Shown: positions 18,181 to 27,500 of the stretch, piece by piece | Position numbering within the stretch: position 1 is the first letter of the stretch | Layout of the letters: each line of letters begins with the position of its first letter | From: Bacteroides intestinalis DSM 17393 | GTDB lineage: Bacteria; Bacteroidota; Bacteroidia; Bacteroidales; Bacteroidaceae | Length of the DNA: 64,000 nt | Direction: 5' to 3' | Assembly (NCBI RefSeq): GCF_000172175.1 | Contig: NZ_ABJL02000007.1 | Coordinates: forward strand, 1,364,001 to 1,428,000 | Translations under genes and position numbers: made by a program | Notes under the pieces: generated by a model | Seen by the model: only the letters and a program-made list of their open reading frames with translations | Database searches by the model: none | Told to the model about the DNA's origin: nothing

Positions 18181-18640
18181 GTACTTTCTTTTGCCTTGAT
18201 GCAAAAGAAAGATACCAAAGAAAAGATCGAGGCTGCACTTCCGGGGCTACTCCGAAAGTATTTTCAGCTAAAGGGCAGGAACTCGCTTCGCTCAAACAGC
18301 CTGCCCTTTTTAACGCCGAAAACACTTTCTACGCTTAACACCCCTACAGTGAGGCCGGGAAACCATGCGGCGTAAATGGGGGAAATATTACGTGGTTGTA
18401 TTACATAGCATCTGTGATGCATAGTCCTATATCGCGCAGCGCTTTACCGCGCAGCCTTCGGGCATAGGCGTAGGTGCGTCAGGCGGAGATATTGTCAGGC
18501 GCAGGTAAGGGGCGATCTGTCTGAGCGTAGCGAGTTTGAGCCCCGTCTGCGCATGGCGGTATCGGAGTAGCACCGTAGACGTAGCCCGTGCCCTTTCTTT
18601 TTGGTATCTTTTTCTTTCGGGCAAACGAAAGAAAAAGTAC
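18181..18640. repeat. GC-rich intergenic element with inverted ends
   Basis: Both ends begin GTACTTT read inward and carry a hairpin followed by the GATACCAAA motif. Left: CTTTCTTTTGC (18184-18194) pairs with 18201-18211. Right: CTTTTTCTTTCG (18608-18619) pairs with 18626-18637. The interior is GC-richer than the flanks and full of short palindromes, for example GGGCAGG/CCTGCCC near 18276-18307. No transposase or clear ORF is present. It looks like a non-autonomous or REP-like dispersed element, or relics of one. Confidence 0.55.
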
Positions 18641-18647
18641 ACACATA

Positions 18648-20102
18648 TTAATCACTACTCTTCTTATCCGAAATCAGCAACAACTTATCCCCCAAATGTA
18701 ATTTCAGCGATCCGTTCGGTATCAGGAATTCCGTGCCTCGTTTCACAATCATTACGAGTGCTCCATTAGGCAGAGTGATATCCTTCAGGGTATCGCCTTC
18801 TTCCAGCATCTCCGTGGTAACGGTCATATCGCTGAGATCACTATCAATTTCTTCGGGCAATTCCACACCGAATTCATTACCGGTCTTTTCCAACGGGGTA
18901 GAAAGTTTCAGTAAGCGGGCAGCTAAGGAAACGGTAGTACCCTGGATAACGAGAGAAACAATAGTGATAAAGAATACGATATTGAAGATCACGTCGGCAC
19001 CCGGTACTTGCGCTACTACCGGATAAGTTGCGAAGATGATAGGCACTGCTCCGCGCAAACCTACCCAAGAAACGAAGAGTCGCGAACGGTTTGTAATCTT
19101 CTTGCCGAAAGGCAGCAAGCAGAGGAAGACACTGAGCGGACGACCGATAACAATCATAAATACACCGATAAGCGTTGCCACCAAAGCGATATCGAGTAAT
19201 TCGTGAGGATTTACCAACAAACCGAGGCAAAGGAACATGATGATTTGGAACAGCCAAGTCAATCCGTCCATGAAAGTATAAATCTCTTTGCGATGCATTA
19301 TCTTGTTGTTGCCTACCATAATACCGGCAATGTAAACGGCAAGGTAGCCATTTCCTTTCAGAAGATCGGTAATGGAGAAAGTGAAAAATACAAATGCAAG
19401 TAGAAGAATGGGATAAAGAGCCTGATTATCAATATTAAGCTTATTCAGCATGAGGATGGCAAGTTTGCCGAGAAGGTATCCGGCAGCCGCACCTACTATG
19501 AACTGAATAACGAACGAACTGAAGATACCTCCAACACCCATTCCACCGGATTGTATGAACTGTATCAGCACGATGGTAAGCATGTAAGCCATCGGGTCAT
19601 TGCTACCACTTTCAAGTTCCAGCATGGGGCGAAGGTTATGTTTCAGATTCATTTTCTGCGAACGTAAGATGGCAAATACAGAAGCGGAATCGGTAGATGA
19701 CATGGTGGAGGCAAGCAGTAGGGATGTAGTGATAGGAAGATAAATATTTGACCAACTCATGCCGGCAATCCACCAGATGAAAAGTCCTGTAAAGATGGCA
19801 GTTAGCAGTACGCCGATTGTGGAGAGAACAATGCCCGGAACGAGAATCGGTTTAATTTCGTTGAATTTAGTATCCATGCCGCCGGAAAACAAAATAACGC
19901 TAAGAGCAACCATACCAATAAATTGTGCTTCTTTAGCGTTATGAAACTGTAGTCCGAAACCATCGCTACCGAAAATCATGCCGACGACAAGGAATAGTAA
20001 CAGGGCAGGGACTCCGAATCGATAGCCGGTCTTGCCGACAATAATACTAATGAAAAGTAAGATAGAACCGATTAAAAGAATGTTTTCTGCTGTAAAAATC
20101 AT
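18648..20102 (-). CDS. Potassium(sodium)/proton antiporter, CPA1/NhaP2-like
   Basis: 484 aa. About 12-13 membrane helices fill residues 1-390 (Na+/H+ exchanger fold; conserved stretches include STDSASVFAILRSQK and LESGSNDPMAYML, whose acidic residues are the ion-binding site in this family). The last ~90 residues form a cytosolic RCK/TrkA-C-like domain (VTTEMLEEGDTLKDITLPNGALVMIVKRG), typical of the K+/H+ antiporters NhaP2/CvrA. Acts in the inner membrane in pH and cation homeostasis. Transcribed alone. The ion (K+ or Na+) cannot be decided here. Confidence 0.9.
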   Translation of the reverse strand: MIFTAENILLIGSILLFISIIVGKTGYRFGVPALLLFLVVGMIFGSDGFGLQFHNAKEAQFIGMVALSVILFSGGMDTKFNEIKPILVPGIVLSTIGVLLTAIFTGLFIWWIAGMSWSNIYLPITTSLLLASTMSSTDSASVFAILRSQKMNLKHNLRPMLELESGSNDPMAYMLTIVLIQFIQSGGMGVGGIFSSFVIQFIVGAAAGYLLGKLAILMLNKLNIDNQALYPILLLAFVFFTFSITDLLKGNGYLAVYIAGIMVGNNKIMHRKEIYTFMDGLTWLFQIIMFLCLGLLVNPHELLDIALVATLIGVFMIVIGRPLSVFLCLLPFGKKITNRSRLFVSWVGLRGAVPIIFATYPVVAQVPGADVIFNIVFFITIVSLVIQGTTVSLAARLLKLSTPLEKTGNEFGVELPEEIDSDLSDMTVTTEMLEEGDTLKDITLPNGALVMIVKRGTEFLIPNGSLKLHLGDKLLLISDKKSSD

Positions 20103-20245
20103 AAATTAGGTATTATTTAAGTTGTTTATTCAAGGATTTAGTTATCGCAAGGCGAAGTTACGTCTATTTTTTAACAATTGCAAGGTGTAAAATGTTCAGA
20201 TTGAATTTTACTTTCTTTTCATATAATCCTTCATTACAAATTTTC

Positions 20246-21613
20246 TTAATTGAATTTTAGTACAAACATGGTTTCCTTTCCGGGATGTAGGGAAAGACTA
20301 CCACCTGACAGGCGCATAATCTGACGGGAAATGCTCAAACCTATGCCGCTGCCACCTTCTTTTGTGGTGAAGAAAGGTATGAAAATGTGTTCTGCTACTT
20401 CAGAAAGAATGGCAGGACCGTTATTGGATACTTCGATGAGTACGGCTTCATTTTCATTGCAATAAGCGTGTAAGGTGATAATGCCTTCCGGAATTTCTGC
20501 TGCTTCGATGGCCTGAATGGCATTTTTCAATAAGTTGATGAGTACCTGTGAGATAAGGTTCTCATCTGCATAAAGAATAAGATCATCTGGAGTGATGTGG
20601 GAGTGGAAAGTGATATGGGAATCAGGATATTGATGCCGTGCCAGTTCCACCATGCGGTTGATAAAACCTTTGACGTAGAACAAGGAAGGTTCCGGTTTGG
20701 GGATACGGGTGAAACGGCGGTAATTTTCTACAAAAGAGAGAAGTCCTTTGCCCGTGGTGCTGATGGTGTGCAGGCCATTGCGGATTTCGTCAGCAGTTTC
20801 TTTGTCGGAAGAAATGGATTCACTTTTCGCTTTTAATTCTTCGCTTCCTTGTATCAGTGTCAGCAATGTATCGCTCAGTGAAGTGATGGGAGTGACGGAA
20901 TTCATAATTTCATGTGTCAGTACACGGATCAGGCGTATCCAGGAGTCGATTTCCTTTTCGTCCAGTTCGTTATTGATATCATTTAGGGCAAGGATACGGA
21001 AATGCTCCTGACGGATGGTTATGTCGGAGACGCGGATGGAGAGATTGACCGTACCGCGTTCGTTGGATAGGCGGGTTTGTAACTTATCTCCTGGACGGCA
21101 ATGGGTGAAAAGTCCCATAAGGTTTGCATCGATACGGCTTAGTTGGCTAACATGGGTGAAGACTTCCAACCCTAACAGGCGGAGGGCTTCATTATTTTTC
21201 TGGTAAACAGCACCTGCATCGTTCAGTACCAGGATACCGGTATTGATGCAGTCGAGAATGGGTTCGTAATATTTTTCCTGTTGTGCCGTTTCGCTCTTTA
21301 CATTATATAATATAGAAGCAACGTGATTCAGGGCCTGGTTTACAATACGGTTGTCCGGAATGTCTTCGTGTTCGGAGAAATGGATGGATGCATCGTTGTT
21401 TTCAATGGCATCGAGCAGAAACAGGACCTCCTGTGTATGCCGGCGATACAGTTTCCATTGCCAGCGCAGACTCGTCAGCAGCAGCAAGGAAGAGATGACT
21501 ATCCATAAAAGGTCTTTATAAATAATGGATACCGTGACAGCTCCTGCCAACAGGAGAGAGATGATGATGCGGAAAAGGTAGCGGTCGGTGATGTATCGGT
21601 AGTAATGTTTCAT
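20246..21613 (-). CDS. Sensor histidine kinase, NtrB-like
   Basis: 455 aa. Two membrane helices (about 13-33 and 35-50) with almost no periplasmic loop, a cytosolic PAS-like region (about 110-215), the H-box LTHEIMNSVTP with phospho-acceptor H234, and an HATPase domain with N-box (LLKNAIQAI) and G-box (GGSGIGLSISRQIM). The lack of a periplasmic sensor suggests an internal or membrane signal. Its start codon overlaps the stop of the response-regulator gene by 4 bp (ATGA), so the pair is translationally coupled and clearly cognate. The stimulus is unknown. Confidence 0.93.
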   Translation of the reverse strand: MKHYYRYITDRYLFRIIISLLLAGAVTVSIIYKDLLWIVISSLLLLTSLRWQWKLYRRHTQEVLFLLDAIENNDASIHFSEHEDIPDNRIVNQALNHVASILYNVKSETAQQEKYYEPILDCINTGILVLNDAGAVYQKNNEALRLLGLEVFTHVSQLSRIDANLMGLFTHCRPGDKLQTRLSNERGTVNLSIRVSDITIRQEHFRILALNDINNELDEKEIDSWIRLIRVLTHEIMNSVTPITSLSDTLLTLIQGSEELKAKSESISSDKETADEIRNGLHTISTTGKGLLSFVENYRRFTRIPKPEPSLFYVKGFINRMVELARHQYPDSHITFHSHITPDDLILYADENLISQVLINLLKNAIQAIEAAEIPEGIITLHAYCNENEAVLIEVSNNGPAILSEVAEHIFIPFFTTKEGGSGIGLSISRQIMRLSGGSLSLHPGKETMFVLKFN

Positions 21614-22962
21614 AATCCGAACTTTTTCATTTTGTTATAGAGAGTCTGCCGGGTGATACCGAGTTGCGCGGCAACAGCGGATAGATTGCCGTTACAGGTA
21701 TCCAGAGCTTTTTGTATCATTTTCCGTTCCATTTCTTCAAGGGTGGCTGCTTCTGTACCGGTATCGCTTCCGGTGCGTGAGGTTTCGGGACGCTTAGGCA
21801 ACTGGAACAGTTCTGCCGGCAGTTCGTTGCCGTCGCAAATAATGACTGCTTTCTCTATGGCATGCTCCAGTTCACGGATATTTCCATACCAGGGATGTGT
21901 TTTCAATTTGGTACAGGCAGCATCGGAAAGCCGTAATAATGCTTTGTCATATTGCTTGCAGAAGCGTGTTGTAAAGCGTTTGGCAAGAGGAAGAATGTCT
22001 TCCGGCCGTTCGCGCAAAGGCGGAATTTCAAGATGGATAGTATTGATGCGGTAAAGCAAGTCTTCACGGAATTCATTGCGTTGTACCATCTCGTTCAGGT
22101 TACGGTTGGTAGCACAAATCAGACGGATGTCGACAGCGATAGGCTGGTTGCTGCCTACACGGACAATACTGCGGCGTTGCAATACGGTCAGTAGTTTGGC
22201 TTGCAGGTGATAGGGTAAATTGCCGATTTCATCGAGAAACAGTGTGCTATGGTCTGCTGTTTCGAACTTACCGGGACGGTCAGCGTATGCATCTGTGAAA
22301 GAGCCTTTTGTATGCCCGAAAAGCTCGCTTTCAAAGAGGCTTTCGGTGATGGCTCCCATGTCCACGGCAACCATTTCCTTCGTACGGCGGGAAGAAAGTG
22401 CATGAATTTCACGTGCCAGCATCTCTTTTCCCGTACCGTTTTCTCCGGTGATAAGTATATTTGCATTGGTTATGGCGACTTTTTCCACCAGCGAGCGCAG
22501 TTGCTGCATAATGGGACTTTCTCCCCAATACATGGCAGGGGTTACGGGCGAGGCACTTTTTCCGTTATTCTTATTATGAATGGCTTGGGCTGCATTCAGT
22601 AAGGTTTCCACCAGCTTTTGATTATCCCATGGCTTGACAATAAAGTCCGTAGCTCCTTCTTTAATGCCACGCACGGCAAGATCGATATCTCCATAAGCAG
22701 TGAAAAGAACCACAGGCAAGGAGGGACGAAGGCGTTTGATCTCCTGCAACCAGAATAATCCTTCGTTTCCGGTATTGATGCCTGATGTAAAGTTCATGTC
22801 AAGTAACACTACCGATGGAGTTTCTTCACGCAACACAGAGGTAAGTGTGACAGGTGAAGTGAGCGTGATGATCTTTTCGAAATGGGGTTTCAACAGCAGT
22901 TGCACAGCGGTGAGCACACTGCGGTTATCATCGACAATGAGGATATTTCCGGGCTTTTTCAT
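21610..22962 (-). CDS. Sigma-54-dependent response regulator, NtrC family
   Basis: 450 aa from the preferred start (MKKPGNILIVDDN at 22962; an ATG 12 codons upstream is not receiver-like). Receiver domain about 1-120 with D11/D12 and phospho-acceptor D55; AAA+ domain with Walker A GENGTGKE; C-terminal Fis-type helix-turn-helix (LGITRQTLYNKMKKFGL). The sigma-54-contact loop reads GSFTDA instead of GAFTGA, as in a number of Bacteroidetes relatives. It activates RpoN-dependent promoters when phosphorylated by the adjoining kinase. A palindrome upstream (23008-23037) may be its operator. Targets are unknown. Confidence 0.93.
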   Translation of the reverse strand: MKKPGNILIVDDNRSVLTAVQLLLKPHFEKIITLTSPVTLTSVLREETPSVVLLDMNFTSGINTGNEGLFWLQEIKRLRPSLPVVLFTAYGDIDLAVRGIKEGATDFIVKPWDNQKLVETLLNAAQAIHNKNNGKSASPVTPAMYWGESPIMQQLRSLVEKVAITNANILITGENGTGKEMLAREIHALSSRRTKEMVAVDMGAITESLFESELFGHTKGSFTDAYADRPGKFETADHSTLFLDEIGNLPYHLQAKLLTVLQRRSIVRVGSNQPIAVDIRLICATNRNLNEMVQRNEFREDLLYRINTIHLEIPPLRERPEDILPLAKRFTTRFCKQYDKALLRLSDAACTKLKTHPWYGNIRELEHAIEKAVIICDGNELPAELFQLPKRPETSRTGSDTGTEAATLEEMERKMIQKALDTCNGNLSAVAAQLGITRQTLYNKMKKFGL

Positions 22963-23007
22963 ACGAGAGTTTCTTTTGAGGGAGTAAAGATAATGCAAAT
23001 CGAAGGT

Positions 23008-23037
23008 ATAACTTTCATGCTTGCATGAAAAAGTTAT
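23008..23037. promoter_or_regulatory. Palindrome upstream of the two-component operon
   Basis: ATAACTTTCATGC (23008-23020) faces GCATGAAAAAGTTAT (23023-23037), with two extra A in the right arm. It lies 46 bp before the regulator start and about 130 bp before the divergent small gene at 23170, so it could be an autoregulatory operator for either direction. No GG-N10-GC sigma-54 box was found beside it. Confidence 0.4.
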
Positions 23038-23169
23038 GCTGAGATGCAGCTTATTTTCTGTAAAGATAAGGAAGTTCAGCGAAAAAAATGAAAGATACTT
23101 GTCATATTTTCTACATACCGGCGTAATACGAATAACCGACCTTTGCCTGCAACTAAAAATACAGACACT

Positions 23170-23406
23170 ATGAGATTACGTGCTTTTTATTCTACCATTC
23201 TATTATTTTATAATGTGTATCGTGCCCGGCATGGACAACCTTATTATTCTTTGCTACAAGCGATTAAACAAAAAGTAAAATCCGCTGTTTCTTATATTTC
23301 CGATTTTGAGGAGGAATTGGTGAAGTTTGCCCGCGCACGTAAATGCGACGTACGGTACGAGGATATGATGATGAACGAAAAACCTGAAGAGCGCCTCTGT
23401 AGTTAA
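23170..23406 (+). CDS. Small protein of unknown function
   Basis: 78 aa starting MRLRAFYST; an ATG 9 codons upstream (23143) adds residues with no clear purpose. No signal peptide or membrane helix is obvious, although the N-terminal half is aromatic-rich and basic and the C-terminus acidic. The protein is not recognised. It stands 40 bp before the glycosyltransferase gene and may share its transcript. A function cannot be offered. Confidence 0.55.
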   Translation: MRLRAFYSTILLFYNVYRARHGQPYYSLLQAIKQKVKSAVSYISDFEEELVKFARARKCDVRYEDMMMNEKPEERLCS

Positions 23407-23446
23407 AATCGTGAATTGTAAATTACTAAATTATAAAAATATAAAG

Positions 23447-24562
23447 ATGAAAGTTCTTTTTATTGTTCAAGGAGAAGGCCGCGGTCATCTGACGCAAGCC
23501 ATCACGCTGGAAGAAATTCTACGACGCAACGGGCACGAGGTAGTAGAAGTACTGGTGGGGAAGAGCAATACCCGTCGCCTGCCGGGTTTCTTCAATCGCA
23601 GCATACAGGCACCTGTGAAACGCTTTCTCAGTCCGAACTTTTTGCCTACGCCTGCCAATAAGCGGGTCAGCATGTCTCGCAGTATCGCATATAATCTGAT
23701 GCAGGTTCCTGCTTATCTGCGTAGCATCTGTTATATTCACCGGCGTATCCATGAAACTGATGCGGACCTCGTAATCAACTTTTATGAGTTACTGACGGGT
23801 TTGACTTATCTTTTTTTCCGCCCTTCTGTACCGCAGATCAGTGTCGGCCATCAATATCTTTTCCTGCATCATGACTTTGAGTTTCCCCAAAAGAATCCTA
23901 TGAGCCTGCTGATGCTCCGTTTTTTTACACGACTCACGTGTATCGGAGCCAAAGAGAAGCTGGCTCTCTCATTCCGTCCGATGGAAACGGACGAAGAAGC
24001 GCATATACGCGTGGTACCGCCTTTACTGCGGCGCGAAGTGCTTTGTTGTGAAGCTGCTTCTGGAGAGTATGTGCACGGTTATATGGTTAATGCCGGATTT
24101 GGAGAAAGTATCTCCCAGTGGCATGAGCAGCATCCTGAAGTACCTTTGCACTTCTTCTGGGACAAACCGGATGAGCTGGAAGTGTGCCGGATGGATGAAA
24201 CATTGTCATTTCATCAGTTGGATGACGAAAAATTCCTTCGCTATATGTCGGGTTGCCGGGTATATGCCACTACGGCAGGCTTTGAATCCGTTTGTGAGGC
24301 TATGTATCTGGGTAAGCCTTTGTTAATGGTACCGGCGCACATCGAACAGGATTGTAACGCTTATGATGCGGCACGAGGCGGAGCAGGTATTATTTCCGAT
24401 AATTTTGAGGTAGACCGTTTGTTGGAGTTCGCTAGGAGTGAGTATCAACCCGAAGAGAATTTCCGTAGCTGGGTGCTCAGTTGTGAGTGGCGGTTGCTGA
24501 ACTGTATAGAAACAGCGGAAGGAATAGGCTTTGTAAATGATTATAAATTGATATATGAATAA
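23447..24562 (+). CDS. Glycosyltransferase, GT-B fold (MurG/GT28-like)
   Basis: 371 aa from MKVLFIVQGEGRGHLTQA; the upstream ATG at 23411 belongs to a poorly conserved extension. The Gly-rich N-terminal loop GEGRGHLTQAITL and the C-terminal donor-binding stretch TAGFESVCEAMYLGKPLLMVPAHIEQDCNA are those of MurG-like/UDP-glycosyltransferase enzymes. No membrane helix. It probably transfers a sugar from a nucleotide donor to a lipid or envelope acceptor at the inner face of the membrane; the acceptor is unknown. It converges with tamB. Confidence 0.82.
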   Translation: MKVLFIVQGEGRGHLTQAITLEEILRRNGHEVVEVLVGKSNTRRLPGFFNRSIQAPVKRFLSPNFLPTPANKRVSMSRSIAYNLMQVPAYLRSICYIHRRIHETDADLVINFYELLTGLTYLFFRPSVPQISVGHQYLFLHHDFEFPQKNPMSLLMLRFFTRLTCIGAKEKLALSFRPMETDEEAHIRVVPPLLRREVLCCEAASGEYVHGYMVNAGFGESISQWHEQHPEVPLHFFWDKPDELEVCRMDETLSFHQLDDEKFLRYMSGCRVYATTAGFESVCEAMYLGKPLLMVPAHIEQDCNAYDAARGGAGIISDNFEVDRLLEFARSEYQPEENFRSWVLSCEWRLLNCIETAEGIGFVNDYKLIYE

Positions 24563-24597
24563 GAAAATAGCCTGTATGAAAATAAAGAAGGGGAAAA

Positions 24598-27500
24598 TTA
24601 ACTTCCCCCTCTCTTTTCTTTTGCTTTTGCTGCCTCTTGGGTAGCGGTGGTTTCTGTTTCTTCTGTTTGCTCTTCGGTGTCCTTTTCCGCTTCTTTTTGT
24701 TCCATTTCCCGTCTCAGTCTTTTCAACCTCCACTTATTCCAGAACATAAGCTCTTTCCATCGGTTGAAGTCCTTCTTGAAAATGATACCGATACCTTGCG
24801 TTGTCAGATTGGTCCTTGTGTAATAGCGGTCGTTCGTCTCATTATACGCTTTCAGGCGAATATCTCCGCTACGGTTCACAAGCCATTCTGCTTCAAAGTC
24901 TCCTACAAAGTTCGTATTTGCCATCGGATTGTCGCGGTATCCGAAGTTACCATTGATAAGCAGACGATTGTTCAGTAATTGCCCCGATAGCATTCCTTCG
25001 AATTCCATATCCGTCCAGCCTTTTTCTCCGGTGCTGAGGTTGGTACCTATATTCCAGTTGTTACTATTAATAATGTTGGAAAGTGCATTGTTTAGTTGTC
25101 CCGAAAGGGTGGATGAAAGCACAGAAGTCATCATATTCGAGTTTTGTGTGGCATCTACATTTTCGGGTGTATAAAATTTGCCGATACCTAACAGATAGAG
25201 GATCTGCATATTCATTTGTTCGTCCGTAGGGATATAGTTGCGTATAAGTGCTTGTACTTCATCTCGTTCATTAGGCACTTCCAGTCCCAACTTAATGTCA
25301 GGAGAAGTGAGTTGACCTGTCAGATTCATGGTACAGTTTACCCGGATATTCGTAGGGATTCCATAGCTGCTTGCATTGGGTACCAGGTCATTCAATGATG
25401 CGGAATTCACCATATAGTTTGCCTGGATATCCATGGTGGCATCCAACGGAGGACCGTTAAAACTGATAGTACTTCCGTCTTTTATTGTAAAATCCTTGCG
25501 TATCACTTCCTGCAAACTGAATTTATAAACTCCCTGACTGATGCGGTAACTACCAAACATTTTTACATCATCTGCTTTGTTGTAAAACTCTGTGCGGATA
25601 TTTCCGGACCCTCGTCCACTGATGTAGTCGCCTGCAATGGGATCCATAACAATCTTCATGGTTGCATTCGGGGTAGCTTCTACAAGCAGATTAAGGCGGA
25701 TATCGGTATGACTTTCTTCTTCCTGTTGTATCTCTTGTTGAGCCAGCTCATAATCAGAGGTCAAATTGATGGAGTCCAGCACAGCACGACGAGGTGTTTT
25801 ATCTACATACTTGATGAATTGGGTATTGGCAGCAGAAGATACATTATCCTTTATATAAACAAAATTGGTATTTCGGTCGGTAGTCATAGCTACATCTATA
25901 TTTACGCCATCCCGTGCGTTACCGGCAATCAGAGCATTACCTGTTCCATATACCGTACCATAGAAAGGTAAATCAAGCGATTCTTTTGTATTCATCACCA
26001 GCATATTATTTACGTCAAACTGAAAACGATATTCCAGATTCTTGAAGTGTTCATAGTGCAGGTAACCGTTTACGTGTCCTTGGTTGCCCTGAGGGTCGAA
26101 AATGCGGTTATTATGAAAAGTCAGCCCGTTCGGCTCTATGAGAATACTGTCTTTTATGAAGAAAGTGGTGTTCAATACATCTACCTTCATGGAAGCATCG
26201 CCAAGTACGCGCCCTTCCATGGTAAGCCTTTTAAATTTACCATAGAAGTGTACGTTGCCACTGGCTCGTCCGTTAAATTCCGGTGTAATACTACTCATGT
26301 AGTGTTCAATAAACTTGAGATTGGTGCTGTCCGCTTCAATCTGTAAGTTGAGTGCACTTGTAGGTTTTATGGGGTAGATATATCCATATACATGACTTTT
26401 GGCTATGTCTTTCTCACGAATATGTGCATCGAGATAAATTCCTTTTACTTCGTGATGCCATTCTCCATGAATATTGGCATCGCCCAACAATCCGTCGTTC
26501 AACCCAAGACTTCGGATAAATAGGTCGGTATACATAACGGGGGTCTTTAATACTCCACTGGCATAGGCAGGACCGGTAGCTTCACCCTTAAAGTTAACTC
26601 CAAGGTCAGCTATGTCGAATACATATCCTATATTAATGTCTTTCAAGTCCAGACGTATCGTGTCATTGGGTTCTTCCGAAATAACCCCATTGATGCGCAA
26701 GTGTCGGTCTTTGTGGCTGAAATAGAAATCATTAATATGTATTTTCCCGGAATCAATGACTACTTGTGAGGGGTGTATTTCCCATAGAGTATCATTCAGA
26801 ATGATATCCGTCTTTTGCACATCTACGATTGTTTTCAATGCCGAAACAGCCCTACGGGAACGTTTATTATCCAGCTCCTCAGTTTGTGCACGGAGAAAAT
26901 GTGCAGTAGCAGCCAGTTTACCACTATAGGTGACGGAACTACTGTTACCCCAGTTTAGGGAAGTCTGAATAAGGTCGTCTTTGGCCTGAGCTTCCAATGC
27001 AATGTTTATTGCACCTGTCGGCTTGCGGTTATTGAAGCGCAAGCGGGCATGAATTTTGTCACCCGGATTTTCGCATAGTAACATCCCGGACTCAATGAAT
27101 TTATCTCCGTAACGCAACCGTGGGAAATATCCCTCTACCCGTAGACGTTGCGCTTTGTCATTAAAATAACCTTTGAGGGTAGAGTGTGTATAGATTTTAA
27201 TGGGAACATTGAATACAGTGGATAATAAATCCGTATTGAAGATGTTTACATCAAAATGGAAATTATTCTCGCTTTCTATGGGTTTCTTGTCCGGTAATAT
27301 CAGAGCGGGAATGTATTTCCGCATGATATTCATTACACTGGCAGGCAGGGTACGATAGGAATAATCTCCCTCGATACTTGCATTCAGGAAATTAGATGTT
27401 ACTGTCAGCTGTTTATGAGAACTATCTCTCTGGCTGGCAGCGATTTTCAGGTTATCCAGAAAATACTCCTTATCGGGTGCAGTGAATTGCAGACTGTCGA

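Larger units (their letters stand above)
18062..18647. other. 586-bp gap: acyl-CoA ligase promoter and a GC-rich repeat element
   Basis: Next to the ligase gene is a candidate promoter (18095-18126). The rest is a non-coding element (18181-18640), described separately. The short ORFs here overlap palindromes on both strands and look accidental. Confidence 0.6.

Noticed and set aside
18120..18769. Several short ORFs in the GC-rich element
   Set aside because: They appear on both strands over palindromes, share the repeat sequence itself and lack start signals or protein-like composition.
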